In this document: one piece after another, positions 53,033-60,840 of the stretch
Position numbering within the stretch: position 1 is the stretch's first letter
Layout: each line of letters starts with the position of its first letter
Source: Desulfoarculaceae bacterium
GTDB lineage: Bacteria; Desulfobacterota; Desulfobulbia; Desulfobulbales; Desulfocapsaceae
Direction: 5' to 3'
Length of the DNA: 64,000 nt
Assembly: GCA_019429465.1 (NCBI GenBank)
Contig: JAHYIV010000010.1
Span: 22,408-86,407, forward strand
Position numbers and translations under genes: made by a program
Notes under the pieces: model-generated
Told to the model about the DNA's origin: nothing
Databases searched by the model: none
Seen by the model: the letters and a program-made list of their open reading frames with translations, nothing else

Positions 53033-53173
53033 ATCTCTACCTCCCTGCATTTACGAACTGAATCAATTAAAGGACCTCTATTTCATCCAGGCCGTTAAAC
53101 CGTTATTCAAAAAAATTATTCTTGAACCGAACGTCACGGATTAACAGACAAATTCCAGAGGAATTAATAGTCA

Positions 53174-53268
53174 AACCCCGATGAACGAGATAAGTGCCCG
53201 GAGCGGCATACAAGGAGCCGTAACGAAATAGATATAAATGGCCACGTTATTTCGTAACGGCTCCTAAA
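53174..53268. repeat. Composite hairpin repeat between thrS and infC
   Basis: Head ACCCCGATGAACGAGATAAG joined to GTGCCCGGAGCGGCATA and the hairpin GGAGCCGTAACGAAATAG ... TATTTCGTAACGGCTCC. It thus combines the head of the 44757 type with the body of the 28620 type. Confidence 0.85.
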
Positions 53269-53291
53269 CAGGCATCATGCCTTCTTAACCC

Positions 53292-55220
53292 CTACATTCC
53301 TCGAACTTCTCTACATTCTTCACTCACTTTCGCGGCAAAGTCTGCAACCGTCATCTCCGGTAGATTTTTGCCGTCACGCAGACGAACCGTCACCGTGCCG
53401 TTTTCTTTTTCTTTATCACCGATAATGAGCATATAAGGGGTTTTGGCCAGCTGTGCTTCCCTTATTTTATAGTTCAGCTTCTCATTACGCAAATCTTTTT
53501 CCACCCGTACACCCAGTTTTCGTAACTGGGAATAAAGCTGCTCACAATAGTCTGCCTGGGCATCGGTAATATTCAATACCCTGGCCTGAACAGGCGCCAG
53601 CCACAGAGGAAAGGCCCCTGCGTAGTGTTCTATCAGCACCCCGATAAAGCGCTCCAGCGAGCCCATCAAGGCCCGATGGATCATGATGGGCTGATGTTCC
53701 TGGTTATCGGCGCCAGTATACCCCATGTCAAAGCGCTCCGGCAGGTTGAAATCAACCTGAATGGTGGAACATTGCCAGGAACGGCCCAATTGATCCTTGA
53801 TCTTGATATCAATCTTGGGGCCATAAAAGACGCCTTCGCCGGGATCGAGAGAATAGGCCAGCCCTTTCTTATCGAGGGCCTGTTTCAGGGCCTCGGTGGC
53901 CTTCTCCCAATTGGCATCACTGCCCACATATTTTTCAGGGCGGGTAGAGAGATAGATATCGTACTGGTCAAAGCCAAAGGTCTTAAGAATCAGCAGATTC
54001 AGCTCGAGGATATTGACGATCTCATCCTCCAGCTGATCAGGCTGACAGAAGATATGAGCATCATCCTGGGTAAAACCGCGGACCCGCATCAGGCCATGCA
54101 GGGCGCCGGCGCGTTCATAGCGATAGACCGTTCCCAGCTCGCACCAGCGGATGGGAAGCTCGCGATAGCTCCGTTTTCGGCTGTTATAGACACCGATATG
54201 AAACGGACAGTTCATCGGCTTGAGCTGATACTGTACCTCGTCAATGGCCATCGGCGAATACATGTTCTCCCCATAAAAATCAAGATGGCCGGAGGTCTTC
54301 CATAGATCCTGACGGGCTATATGCGGGGTGTACAGCAGGTCGTAGTCGTGGGCATAATGGGCCTCTTTCCAGTAATCTTCGATCAGTTTTCTGAGCAGAG
54401 CACCCTTTGGCTGCCAGAGGATGAGGCCCGGCCCGATCTGATCCTGGATGGTAAAGAGCTCAAGCTCCTTGCCCAGTTTCCGATGATCACGCTTTTTGGC
54501 CTCTTCCAGAGTAAAAAGATATTTTTTCAGGGCCTTCTGGTCAAAAAAAGCGGTACCGTATATCCGTTGCAGGACATCGTTTTTCTCGTTGCCACGCCAG
54601 TATGCCCCGGCAACCCGCAGCAGCTTGAAGGCCTTGAGCCAGGAGGTATCCGGAAGATGGGGACCACGGCACAGATCAGTGAAGTCGTCAAGCTGGTAGG
54701 TAGAGACCCTATCGGCTTCAAGATCCCGAATGAGCTCCACTTTATACTTTTCGCCCTGACTCTCAAAGGAATCAAGGGCATCAGATGCCTTGACCTCACG
54801 ACGGATAAAAGGAAGTGCCTTGCCGGCAATCTCCTCCATGCGCGCCTCTATCCTGTCGAAATCTTCCGGACTGAAGGTCTCGCCACAGGCAAAATCATAA
54901 TAAAATCCACCTTCAATGGCCGGACCGATGGCAACCTTGACCTCCGGGCCAAAGAGCTCCCGGACAGCCTGGGCCATAACATGGGCTGCACTGTGACGCA
55001 ATATCTCCAGTCCGGCATCGGTATCAATCTGAATGGGACTGATAACAGCATCCTTCATCAGGAGGGTACTGAGATCCGCCCTTTGACCATCAATAATCGC
55101 AGCAAGGGTAAGCTTGCGCTGCTTATTGGACAAAAGCCGGGCAAAGGCCTCCTGCACCGTCGTAGAAACCGGCAGCGGGATCGTCTCACCCCCCTGTAAA
55201 GTAACCTGAATGTCTGTCAT
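53292..55220 (-). CDS. thrS: Threonine--tRNA ligase
   Basis: 642-residue class II aminoacyl-tRNA synthetase. N-terminal TGS domain (about 1-62), editing domain with the HxxxH-type HSAAHVMAQAV and the Cys-containing CRGPHLPDTS, class II core with motif 2 (RWCELGTVYRYERAGALHG), zinc ligand Cys in PMNCPFHIGVY, motif 3 (RALMGSLERFIGVLIEHYAG) and anticodon-binding domain (LRKLGVRVEKDLRNEKLNY). Complete and standard. First gene of the thrS-infC-rpmI-rplT-pheST-ihfA operon. A T-box is not seen in the leader, which is largely taken up by a hairpin repeat. Confidence 0.98.
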   Translation of the reverse strand: MTDIQVTLQGGETIPLPVSTTVQEAFARLLSNKQRKLTLAAIIDGQRADLSTLLMKDAVISPIQIDTDAGLEILRHSAAHVMAQAVRELFGPEVKVAIGPAIEGGFYYDFACGETFSPEDFDRIEARMEEIAGKALPFIRREVKASDALDSFESQGEKYKVELIRDLEADRVSTYQLDDFTDLCRGPHLPDTSWLKAFKLLRVAGAYWRGNEKNDVLQRIYGTAFFDQKALKKYLFTLEEAKKRDHRKLGKELELFTIQDQIGPGLILWQPKGALLRKLIEDYWKEAHYAHDYDLLYTPHIARQDLWKTSGHLDFYGENMYSPMAIDEVQYQLKPMNCPFHIGVYNSRKRSYRELPIRWCELGTVYRYERAGALHGLMRVRGFTQDDAHIFCQPDQLEDEIVNILELNLLILKTFGFDQYDIYLSTRPEKYVGSDANWEKATEALKQALDKKGLAYSLDPGEGVFYGPKIDIKIKDQLGRSWQCSTIQVDFNLPERFDMGYTGADNQEHQPIMIHRALMGSLERFIGVLIEHYAGAFPLWLAPVQARVLNITDAQADYCEQLYSQLRKLGVRVEKDLRNEKLNYKIREAQLAKTPYMLIIGDKEKENGTVTVRLRDGKNLPEMTVADFAAKVSEECREVRGM

Positions 55221-55242
55221 CTGGAATATCTATATATAGGAT

Positions 55243-55323
55243 CTAACCCCGATGAACGGGATAAGTGCCTTTCGCAGATTATTTTCTTGCAAAAAAACAA
55301 GAAATCAATCTGTAAGGCACTAA
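55243..55323. repeat. Hairpin repeat with CCCCGATGAACGGG head, copy 3
   Basis: Same as 44757-44834 apart from a small change in the right arm (AAGAAATCAATCTG). It lies 22 bp upstream of the thrS start, so it would be in the thrS leader or between it and the promoter. The rest of 55324-55491 shows no gene. Confidence 0.88.
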
Positions 55324-55491
55324 AAATAAGCCGTTGTGCAAAAAAGCCAACCCCCATGAAACACTTTGACCAGCAGAAGAAGCTGCGAGGCAATGATCAC
55401 AAGAAGAAACGTTCTTTCGCAACAGCTCCTAAAAATAAAGGCCAAAGAGGAAACGAAAAAGAGTATGTCCGTTTTTCTTCAGCCTTATTTC

Positions 55492-55566
55492 TGGTAGGCG
55501 CGGGCGGTTTCGAACCGCCGACTTCTACCATGTCAAGGTAGCGCTCTCCCCCTGAGCTACGCGCCT
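55492..55566 (-). tRNA. tRNA-Val (anticodon GAC)
   Basis: 75-base cloverleaf with encoded CCA end. Acceptor AGGCGCG/CGCGCCT, D-arm GCTCAGGGGGAGAGC, anticodon stem CTACC/GGTAG enclosing TTGACAT (anticodon GAC), T-loop GGTTCGAAACC. Confidence 0.96.
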
Positions 55567-55694
55567 ATTTAAAACAATGTCACCCCAGCATTGCACTTAC
55601 AACGACCAGCAACACTAAGAACCCCTTCAAATACCAGTAAATGTGACCCCTGTCAAGAAAAAATAGAGCTTACGCTGCTTGCTTTCTGCAAGAG

Positions 55695-56297
55695 TCAGTC
55701 TGCATTTGTCCTGGTTTCAATGGCCCTGGCCAGGGTATGCCGATCGGCATATTTTATGTCCATTCCCATAGGAATCCCGCAGGCCAGGCGGGTCACGGCC
55801 ACACCTTTATTGTGCAGCAGGTCAATAAGAAATGACGCCGTCGCCTCACCCGGAACGGTGGAACTCGTAGCGACAAGAACCTCCCTGATAGCCCCGCTGC
55901 CAACCCTGGCCATCAGGGCCTCGATCTTGATTTCACCTGGTCCGATCCCGTCCATGGGCGAGAGAACCCCATGGAGGATATGATAATGTCCATGAAAGCT
56001 CCCGGTCTTTTCTATGGCCAGCAGATCTCCAGGCTGCTCAACCACACAGACCATCTCCCCGTTTCTCCGCGGGTCGGCACAGATAACACAAGGATCGTCT
56101 TCGGAAAAAGTAAAACAGCAGGAACAGAGCTGGATGGAATCGTGCAGGTCAGACAGGGCAGAGGCCAGCTCACACGCCTCCGTCCTGGGTCGACGCAGGA
56201 TATTCATGGCCAGTCGAGCTGCTGTCTTATTGCCAATCCCGGGCAGACGACTCAGATCCCGGATCAGGCGGTCAAGGGCTGGAGGAACTATCTGCAC
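55695..56297 (-). CDS. recR: Recombination protein RecR
   Basis: 200-residue DNA-binding protein that loads RecA on gaps with RecF/RecO. Helix-hairpin-helix RLPGIGNKTAARLAMNIL near residue 18, zinc motif CSCCFTFSEDDPCVIC near 55-70, Toprim domain VVEQPGDLLAIEKTGSFHG and the Walker-B-like C-terminus (ACGIPMGMDIKYADRHTL). GTG at 56297 is chosen: AGGGAA lies ahead of it, it starts 14 bases after the ybaB stop, and it gives the family's normal length. Confidence 0.96.
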   Translation of the reverse strand: MQIVPPALDRLIRDLSRLPGIGNKTAARLAMNILRRPRTEACELASALSDLHDSIQLCSCCFTFSEDDPCVICADPRRNGEMVCVVEQPGDLLAIEKTGSFHGHYHILHGVLSPMDGIGPGEIKIEALMARVGSGAIREVLVATSSTVPGEATASFLIDLLHNKGVAVTRLACGIPMGMDIKYADRHTLARAIETRTNAD

Positions 56298-56310
56298 GAC
56301 AGGATTCCCT

Positions 56311-56631
56311 CTACGCCAGCATACCGGGAAGACCGGGGAGATTGAGACCACCGGTCAGCTTGCCCATTTCCGCCTTACCCATCTCTCTGGCCTTGCGCAG
56401 GGCATCATTAGTAGCCGCCACAATCAGATCCTGCAGCATATCAGCCTCACTTTCCACAATGATGGCCCGCTCAATCACAATGGACAGCACCTCGCTTTTG
56501 CCATTGACCGTGACCGTAACCATGCCGCCACCGGCACTGCCGGTAACCTGCTTGCGGCCAAGTTCTTCCTGGACCCTGGCCATGTTCTGCTGAAACTGCT
56601 GGGCCTGTTGCATAATCGTGTTCATATCCAT
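56311..56631 (-). CDS. ybaB: YbaB/EbfC-family nucleoid-associated protein
   Basis: 106-residue small DNA-binding protein with N- and C-terminal helices around a beta sheet: MNTIMQQAQQFQQNMARVQE, GGGMVTVTVNGKSEVLSIVI and LIVAATNDALRKAREM. It binds DNA broadly. The ATG at 56631 lies nine bases after GAGG; ATG at 56640 and GTG at 56646 are alternatives. The dnaX-ybaB-recR order is widely conserved. Confidence 0.94.
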   Translation of the reverse strand: MDMNTIMQQAQQFQQNMARVQEELGRKQVTGSAGGGMVTVTVNGKSEVLSIVIERAIIVESEADMLQDLIVAATNDALRKAREMGKAEMGKLTGGLNLPGLPGMLA

Positions 56632-56663
56632 ATTATCCATCCTCACTGAAGATCTTGATACTT

Positions 56664-56825
56664 TTAGGAGCCGTTACGAAATAACATGGCCATTTATATC
56701 TATTTCGTTACGCAGGCCAGGGACGGCCCAGTGTCGCAAGCACCATGGACGGCGCAGGAGCGACCGGCTCCTTATGCCGCTCCGGGCACTAAGATGGCCT
56801 TGTTGTTTTTTTTACAGCGGCTTAG
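56664..56825 (-). repeat. Composite hairpin repeat with nested 54-bp element
   Basis: The outer sequence is the inverse of the repeat at 28620-28729 (TTAGGAGCCGTTACGAAATA ... CAGCGGCTTAG). At 56713-56766 exactly 54 bp interrupt it between GTTACG and GCTCC; elsewhere these are adjacent. The insert (CAGGCCAGGGACGGCCCAGT ... GGAGCGACCG) is the unit found inside murE-murF and the sensor kinase. CG borders both ends and may be a 2-bp target duplication. Confidence 0.92.
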
Positions 56826-56883
56826 ACAAGCTGATATCGGCCTCAAGGTCGCGGCGCAAATCAGCTTTTGGCGCAAGACTCTT

Positions 56884-58719
56884 TCACCTGAAACGCGGCC
56901 CCACTCGTATGTCCCCTATCTGGCCGTTAAAAATCTCCGCTGCCATCAGTACCAAGGGATCATTGGCCAGGAGATGGCGTTCTTTCAAAGGGCTTTCCTG
57001 CCCTTCCCGTCCCACCTCACTGCCCTGTTCAGGAAGAACAAAACGAAGAGCGAGCTCTTTTTGGAAGAAATCAAGAACAAACTCGGTGATCAGCTTCCTG
57101 GTATCATCCTTGCGCAGCAGGGTACAATTTGCCGAGTCCTGATAATGGAGCAACAACTCGTGCCCCTGCTCTTTAGCTGCATCAGCCCGTTGCAGATCCT
57201 GGGCTATCCAGACAGATCGATCACGCACATAGGCGATAAAGTCCATCCAATCCCGGCGCACACTTCGCTGATGGGGTTCAATTCGCGGAACCGGGTTTTC
57301 ATCCGGAGAGTGCTGCAATTCCGGTGAAGATGCAGGACTGTCAGTCGGACCGGCTGCCACCACAAAGGCCTTCTGCTCTACTACAGCTGGACCTGGTGCC
57401 ACCACAGGCGGTTCCGGGCCAGCCACCCTTTCAGCCTGTTCACCCTTATCCTTGGTTCGCTCATGCGTATTTTCCGAATCAGTTACGGGAGACAACAGCT
57501 GTTTTTTTTTTGGCACAGATGAAATAAGCCCTCCTGCCCCCTCCGTCTCCTCAGCCACCTGACCATCTCCCTGACTGCCCCCTCCGGCCAGCAGCTTGTC
57601 CAACCGGGAAAGCAGGGTCGTGACCGGGGTCACCTCACTGCTCTGAATAATCTTGAGAAAAGTAGTCTCCATGGCCAGTCGAGGCTGACCCGAATAGCGC
57701 ATTTCCTCAACACCCTGCATCAACAGGGTGAGTTTCAGATGCAGAGTCTGGGTGGAATGATGAGCGGCCAGATCCTGGAAAAGCACCAACTCCTGTTGGG
57801 AAATATCCAGCAACTCATCACAGCCCTTAATCTTGCACAGGATCAAGGCCCTGAAACAAGCGAGAAGATCGGCGGCAAATCGCTTCAGATCCATGCCGAA
57901 GGAAAATGTTTCGTCCAGCGCCTGAAAGGCCGTCCCCGGGTCCTGCTCCAGCAAGGCCCTCGTCAAGCGGAGCACGACCTCCCGGTTGACCAGACCAAGC
58001 ACCTGGATCACATCATCGGAGCTGATGTTTTTCTCACCAAAGGAAAAGACCTGATCAAGGAGACTGAGCCCGTCGCGGACAGAACCGTCCGCCTCTCGGA
58101 CAATAAGATCAAGGGCACCCTGCTCGATCTGCACCCCCTCAGCCTCTGCCAGGTTCTGCAGGTGACGGCCAAGATCAATCGGCGCGACACGCTTTAATTC
58201 ATAACGCTGGCAACGCGAAAGGATGGTGATCGGGATCTTGTGCAGTTCGGTGGTGGCAAACATGAAAAAGACATGGGCAGGCGGCTCTTCCAAGGTCTTG
58301 AGCAGGGCATTGAAGGCCTCGGTGGTGAGCATGTGCACTTCATCGATGATGATAACCCTGTACTTCGACGATGTGGGCAGGAAACGGATCTTTTCCTTGA
58401 GTTCGCGGATCTCCTGAATACCTCGATTAGAAGCACCATCGATCTCGTAGAGATCAAGGGACGACCCGGCAGTGATGGCCTTGCAGGATTCACAGCTGTT
58501 ACAGGGGTTATGGGCCGGGCCTTTTTCACAGTTGATGGCCTTGGCCATGATCCGAGCCAGCGTGGTCTTGCCGACACCCCGGATGCCGGAAAAAAGAATG
58601 GCATGGGCAACCCTGTCGCGCAGCAGACTGTTCTGCAGGGTCTTAACCACAGGACGCTGACCGACGACCTCGTCAAAGGTCTGGGGGCGGGCTTTTCTGG
58701 CAAGGACCAAATAGGACAT
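56884..58719 (-). CDS. dnaX: DNA polymerase III subunits gamma and tau
   Basis: 611-residue AAA+ clamp-loader subunit. N-terminal ARKARPQTFDEVVGQRPVV, Walker A FSGIRGVGKTTLARIMAKA near residues 43-61, zinc module CEKGPAHNPCNSCESC, DEVHMLT and sensor 1 FATTELHKIPITILSRCQR. A Pro/Ala-rich hinge leads to the tau C-terminal domain. Near residue 402 the coding strand has ten A in a row (57502-57511); slippage by one base either way reaches a stop codon within eleven codons and would give a gamma-sized product of about 405 residues. Neighbours ybaB, recR and the SRP RNA are the usual ones. Confidence 0.97.
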   Translation of the reverse strand: MSYLVLARKARPQTFDEVVGQRPVVKTLQNSLLRDRVAHAILFSGIRGVGKTTLARIMAKAINCEKGPAHNPCNSCESCKAITAGSSLDLYEIDGASNRGIQEIRELKEKIRFLPTSSKYRVIIIDEVHMLTTEAFNALLKTLEEPPAHVFFMFATTELHKIPITILSRCQRYELKRVAPIDLGRHLQNLAEAEGVQIEQGALDLIVREADGSVRDGLSLLDQVFSFGEKNISSDDVIQVLGLVNREVVLRLTRALLEQDPGTAFQALDETFSFGMDLKRFAADLLACFRALILCKIKGCDELLDISQQELVLFQDLAAHHSTQTLHLKLTLLMQGVEEMRYSGQPRLAMETTFLKIIQSSEVTPVTTLLSRLDKLLAGGGSQGDGQVAEETEGAGGLISSVPKKKQLLSPVTDSENTHERTKDKGEQAERVAGPEPPVVAPGPAVVEQKAFVVAAGPTDSPASSPELQHSPDENPVPRIEPHQRSVRRDWMDFIAYVRDRSVWIAQDLQRADAAKEQGHELLLHYQDSANCTLLRKDDTRKLITEFVLDFFQKELALRFVLPEQGSEVGREGQESPLKERHLLANDPLVLMAAEIFNGQIGDIRVGPRFR

Positions 58720-58849
58720 GTGGGTTCTTCAGGAGGATGGCAGGATTATTTTATCGAAAGTACAGTGGACTCAGGCAAACCGGACAAGTGACAGAAGAAG
58801 AAGAATCTTCGACACAAACAGAGGCGACCTTCCGATGACACTAAAAAAT

Positions 58850-58950
58850 GATAGCCGGGCACCCTATGGCACACAAAGAGGGTCATTACCGTTGCTCCCT
58901 TCCGGACCTGGCGGAGTTCATGATTCTTTGTTGCACAGGACCCGGCTATC
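58850..58950 (-). ncRNA. ffs: Small signal recognition particle RNA (4.5S)
   Basis: About 101 bases with the conserved core ACTCCGCCAGGTCCGGAAGG GAGCAACGGTA and closing helix GATAGCCGGG/CCCGGCTATC, forming one long hairpin whose tip binds Ffh. It lies 130 bp upstream of dnaX, a common bacterial position. The remaining 58951-59244 contains no gene that I can see. Confidence 0.95.
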
Positions 58951-59244
58951 AAAACCGAAATCTAAAATCAGACAAAAAAAGACAGGATATTTGACAGACA
59001 CAACCCCTCATTCTTATTTCTGAATAGTTTCTATACCTGTTTCTGGTCGTATCGTCAAGGAAATTTACAGGAAACCAACCAGGATCATCATGGCCTCTTT
59101 TTACAAAATCTTCATCCACCGTTACCTCTGGTTGCCAGGAGGGATCAGACAGAAAAAAATAAAAAAAAACCTGAAAAAAATCATGATCACCACAAGGCAG
59201 CCGCCGGGTAAGATCCTGACAGGGCAGGCGAAGCCTGTGTGCGG

Positions 59245-59598
59245 TTAATCACCTCCACCCGCTTCCATTTCCTGCCTGCTATAATGAGCATAGACCTTAA
59301 AAAGGACAAACCATTCCATTCTGAAGGTAAAATGAAGAGCGACCCCCAGCTCATCCTGCCAGACCACTGTACCCTCTATATCTTCAAGGCGCAGACGGCT
59401 ATGAGTGCCTGCAACTATTATCTCTATCGTGCAGGGTGTCCCTACCGGAAGGAGCTGATCCACCCGCACAAACATGCCGCTGATACTGATATTCAGAAGA
59501 TCAGCCTTAACACCAGCAGCAGTGAGCTCTGATCTCAGGATAACATCTGCAAGGAAAGGGGTGCGGGTACACTCCCTTCTTTCTCTTTTTTCTCCCAT
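59245..59598 (-). CDS. PilZ-domain protein
   Basis: 117-residue cytoplasmic protein made of a single PilZ domain, a cyclic di-GMP binding module. The binding signature is split as usual: RxxxR-type (EKRERRECTRTPF at the N-terminus) and DLLNISISGMFV for D/NxSxxG near residues 42-53. The C-terminus has GVALHFTF before a short amphipathic tail. ATG at 59598 follows AAGGAGG with nine bases spacing; the frame is open 16 codons upstream. It may respond to the diguanylate cyclase at 40086-42029, but no partner is adjacent. Confidence 0.85.
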   Translation of the reverse strand: MGEKRERRECTRTPFLADVILRSELTAAGVKADLLNISISGMFVRVDQLLPVGTPCTIEIIVAGTHSRLRLEDIEGTVVWQDELGVALHFTFRMEWFVLFKVYAHYSRQEMEAGGGD

Positions 59599-59797
59599 AC
59601 CCTCATCCCTCCTTGATGGCAAAAACTCAAAAATTTGCCCCACCACACAAAAAGTCGCAACGAAAATATTTTTCAGATCACGCCGCTACGGCCCTGGCCG
59701 TTGCCGCACAATGAAGGTCAATAGTTTTTTTGGCGAACAGTTCGCCCTTATAACATTCCGATGGCCCCTTTTGTCAACCCTTCTTTTCTGTTGACTG

Positions 59798-59827
59798 TTG
59801 ACTTCAGCCACGGGTTGGCCATAGTAT
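59798..59827 (+). promoter_or_regulatory. Possible sigma-70 promoter of the stress-protein gene
   Basis: TTGACT (59798-59803) and TAGTAT (59822-59827) with 18-bp spacing, 46 bp upstream of the ATG at 59873. The region from 59599 to here otherwise shows no structure. Confidence 0.5.
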
Positions 59828-59872
59828 ATACAATAAGACATTCAGATAAAATCCTCCCCCACTCTGCCGGCT

Positions 59873-60802
59873 ATGGAAAAGAAATTACTTATTGCCGTTG
59901 ATGGCTCCATCTACTCCAGCCAGTCACTGGAATACATCGCCCTCCTGTTTGCCAACGATTCTGACATCCACTTTCACCTCATGACCTGTATCATTTCGAA
60001 TGAGAGCGTTATGCCCGCGGCATCAGACCGCAGAGACTCCCTCCTCCCGGACGCCCCTGGAGTTGGGAAGAAAAAACTGGCAGCCCAAGGCCTTCTCCAG
60101 AAGGCAACTGACAAACTGGTCCGGCTGCATATTCCCCCCGAACGAATAAACTCCTCGGTCGCACTTTCCGGGCAGGACATTGGGGCCACCATCCAGCGCC
60201 AGGCCGAACAACTCCTGGTGGACAGCATCCTGCTTGGTCGACGGGGATTAAATACTCTCAGTGAAATGCTTCTGGGATCAGTCTCAGCCAACCTGATCCA
60301 AAAATGTCACAAAATTCCGCTGTGGATCCTGGACGGCGAAGTCCCAAACAGAAATATCCTGGCGCCGGTGGACGGCTCTCTCCCCTCCATGCTGGCCATT
60401 GATCATCTGGCCCATATCATGGAAGGAAGAAGGGATATCACCATTTTTCTCTTTCACTGTCATCGCTTTCTGGAGAAAAAAAATGAAGCAAACCCCGAAG
60501 CCTTTTACCAGGTCTGGACAAAAGAATGGTGCGACCTCCATTTAGCTGATGACGACCACCTCTTTCGCGGCCCGACCCAACTGCTGATCGAGGCAGGGAT
60601 CCCGGAGGACAAGATCATCATCCTGCCAGAGACATCAGACGTGGAAGCGGCGCATGGCATTCTGCGCCAGGCCGACAAACACCATTGCGGCACCATTGTC
60701 ATTGGACGACGGGGAGACGGAACTGCCAAGGGGATCCTGGGCGGCGTCTCTGATCGCACGGCAAAACACGCCCAGGATATCGCCCTCTGGGTAGTCGGAT
60801 AA
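59873..60802 (+). CDS. Tandem universal stress protein
   Basis: 309-residue cytoplasmic protein with two UspA domains (about 1-155 and 160-309). Each has the start of the fold (KKLLIAVDGSIYSSQSLEYI; NRNILAPVDGSLPSMLAIDH) and the ATP-binding loop G-2x-G-9x-G: LLGRRGLNTLSEMLLGSVS in the first and VIGRRGDGTAKGILGGVS in the second. The second domain carries a long variable insertion. Such proteins are induced by starvation or energy stress; binding of ATP is predicted for both domains. Confidence 0.9.
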   Translation: MEKKLLIAVDGSIYSSQSLEYIALLFANDSDIHFHLMTCIISNESVMPAASDRRDSLLPDAPGVGKKKLAAQGLLQKATDKLVRLHIPPERINSSVALSGQDIGATIQRQAEQLLVDSILLGRRGLNTLSEMLLGSVSANLIQKCHKIPLWILDGEVPNRNILAPVDGSLPSMLAIDHLAHIMEGRRDITIFLFHCHRFLEKKNEANPEAFYQVWTKEWCDLHLADDDHLFRGPTQLLIEAGIPEDKIIILPETSDVEAAHGILRQADKHHCGTIVIGRRGDGTAKGILGGVSDRTAKHAQDIALWVVG

Positions 60803-60840
60803 GAGCTGATACCTCAAGACACTTTCCAACTTTCCCCTCT

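Noticed and set aside
55287..55541. 84-residue ORF across tRNA-Val
   Set aside because: Overlaps a clear tRNA and a hairpin repeat; its end is the antisense of the tRNA.
59101..59244. Additional small RNA or ORF downstream of the PilZ gene
   Set aside because: A-rich runs only; no stable paired structure or coding character found by eye.
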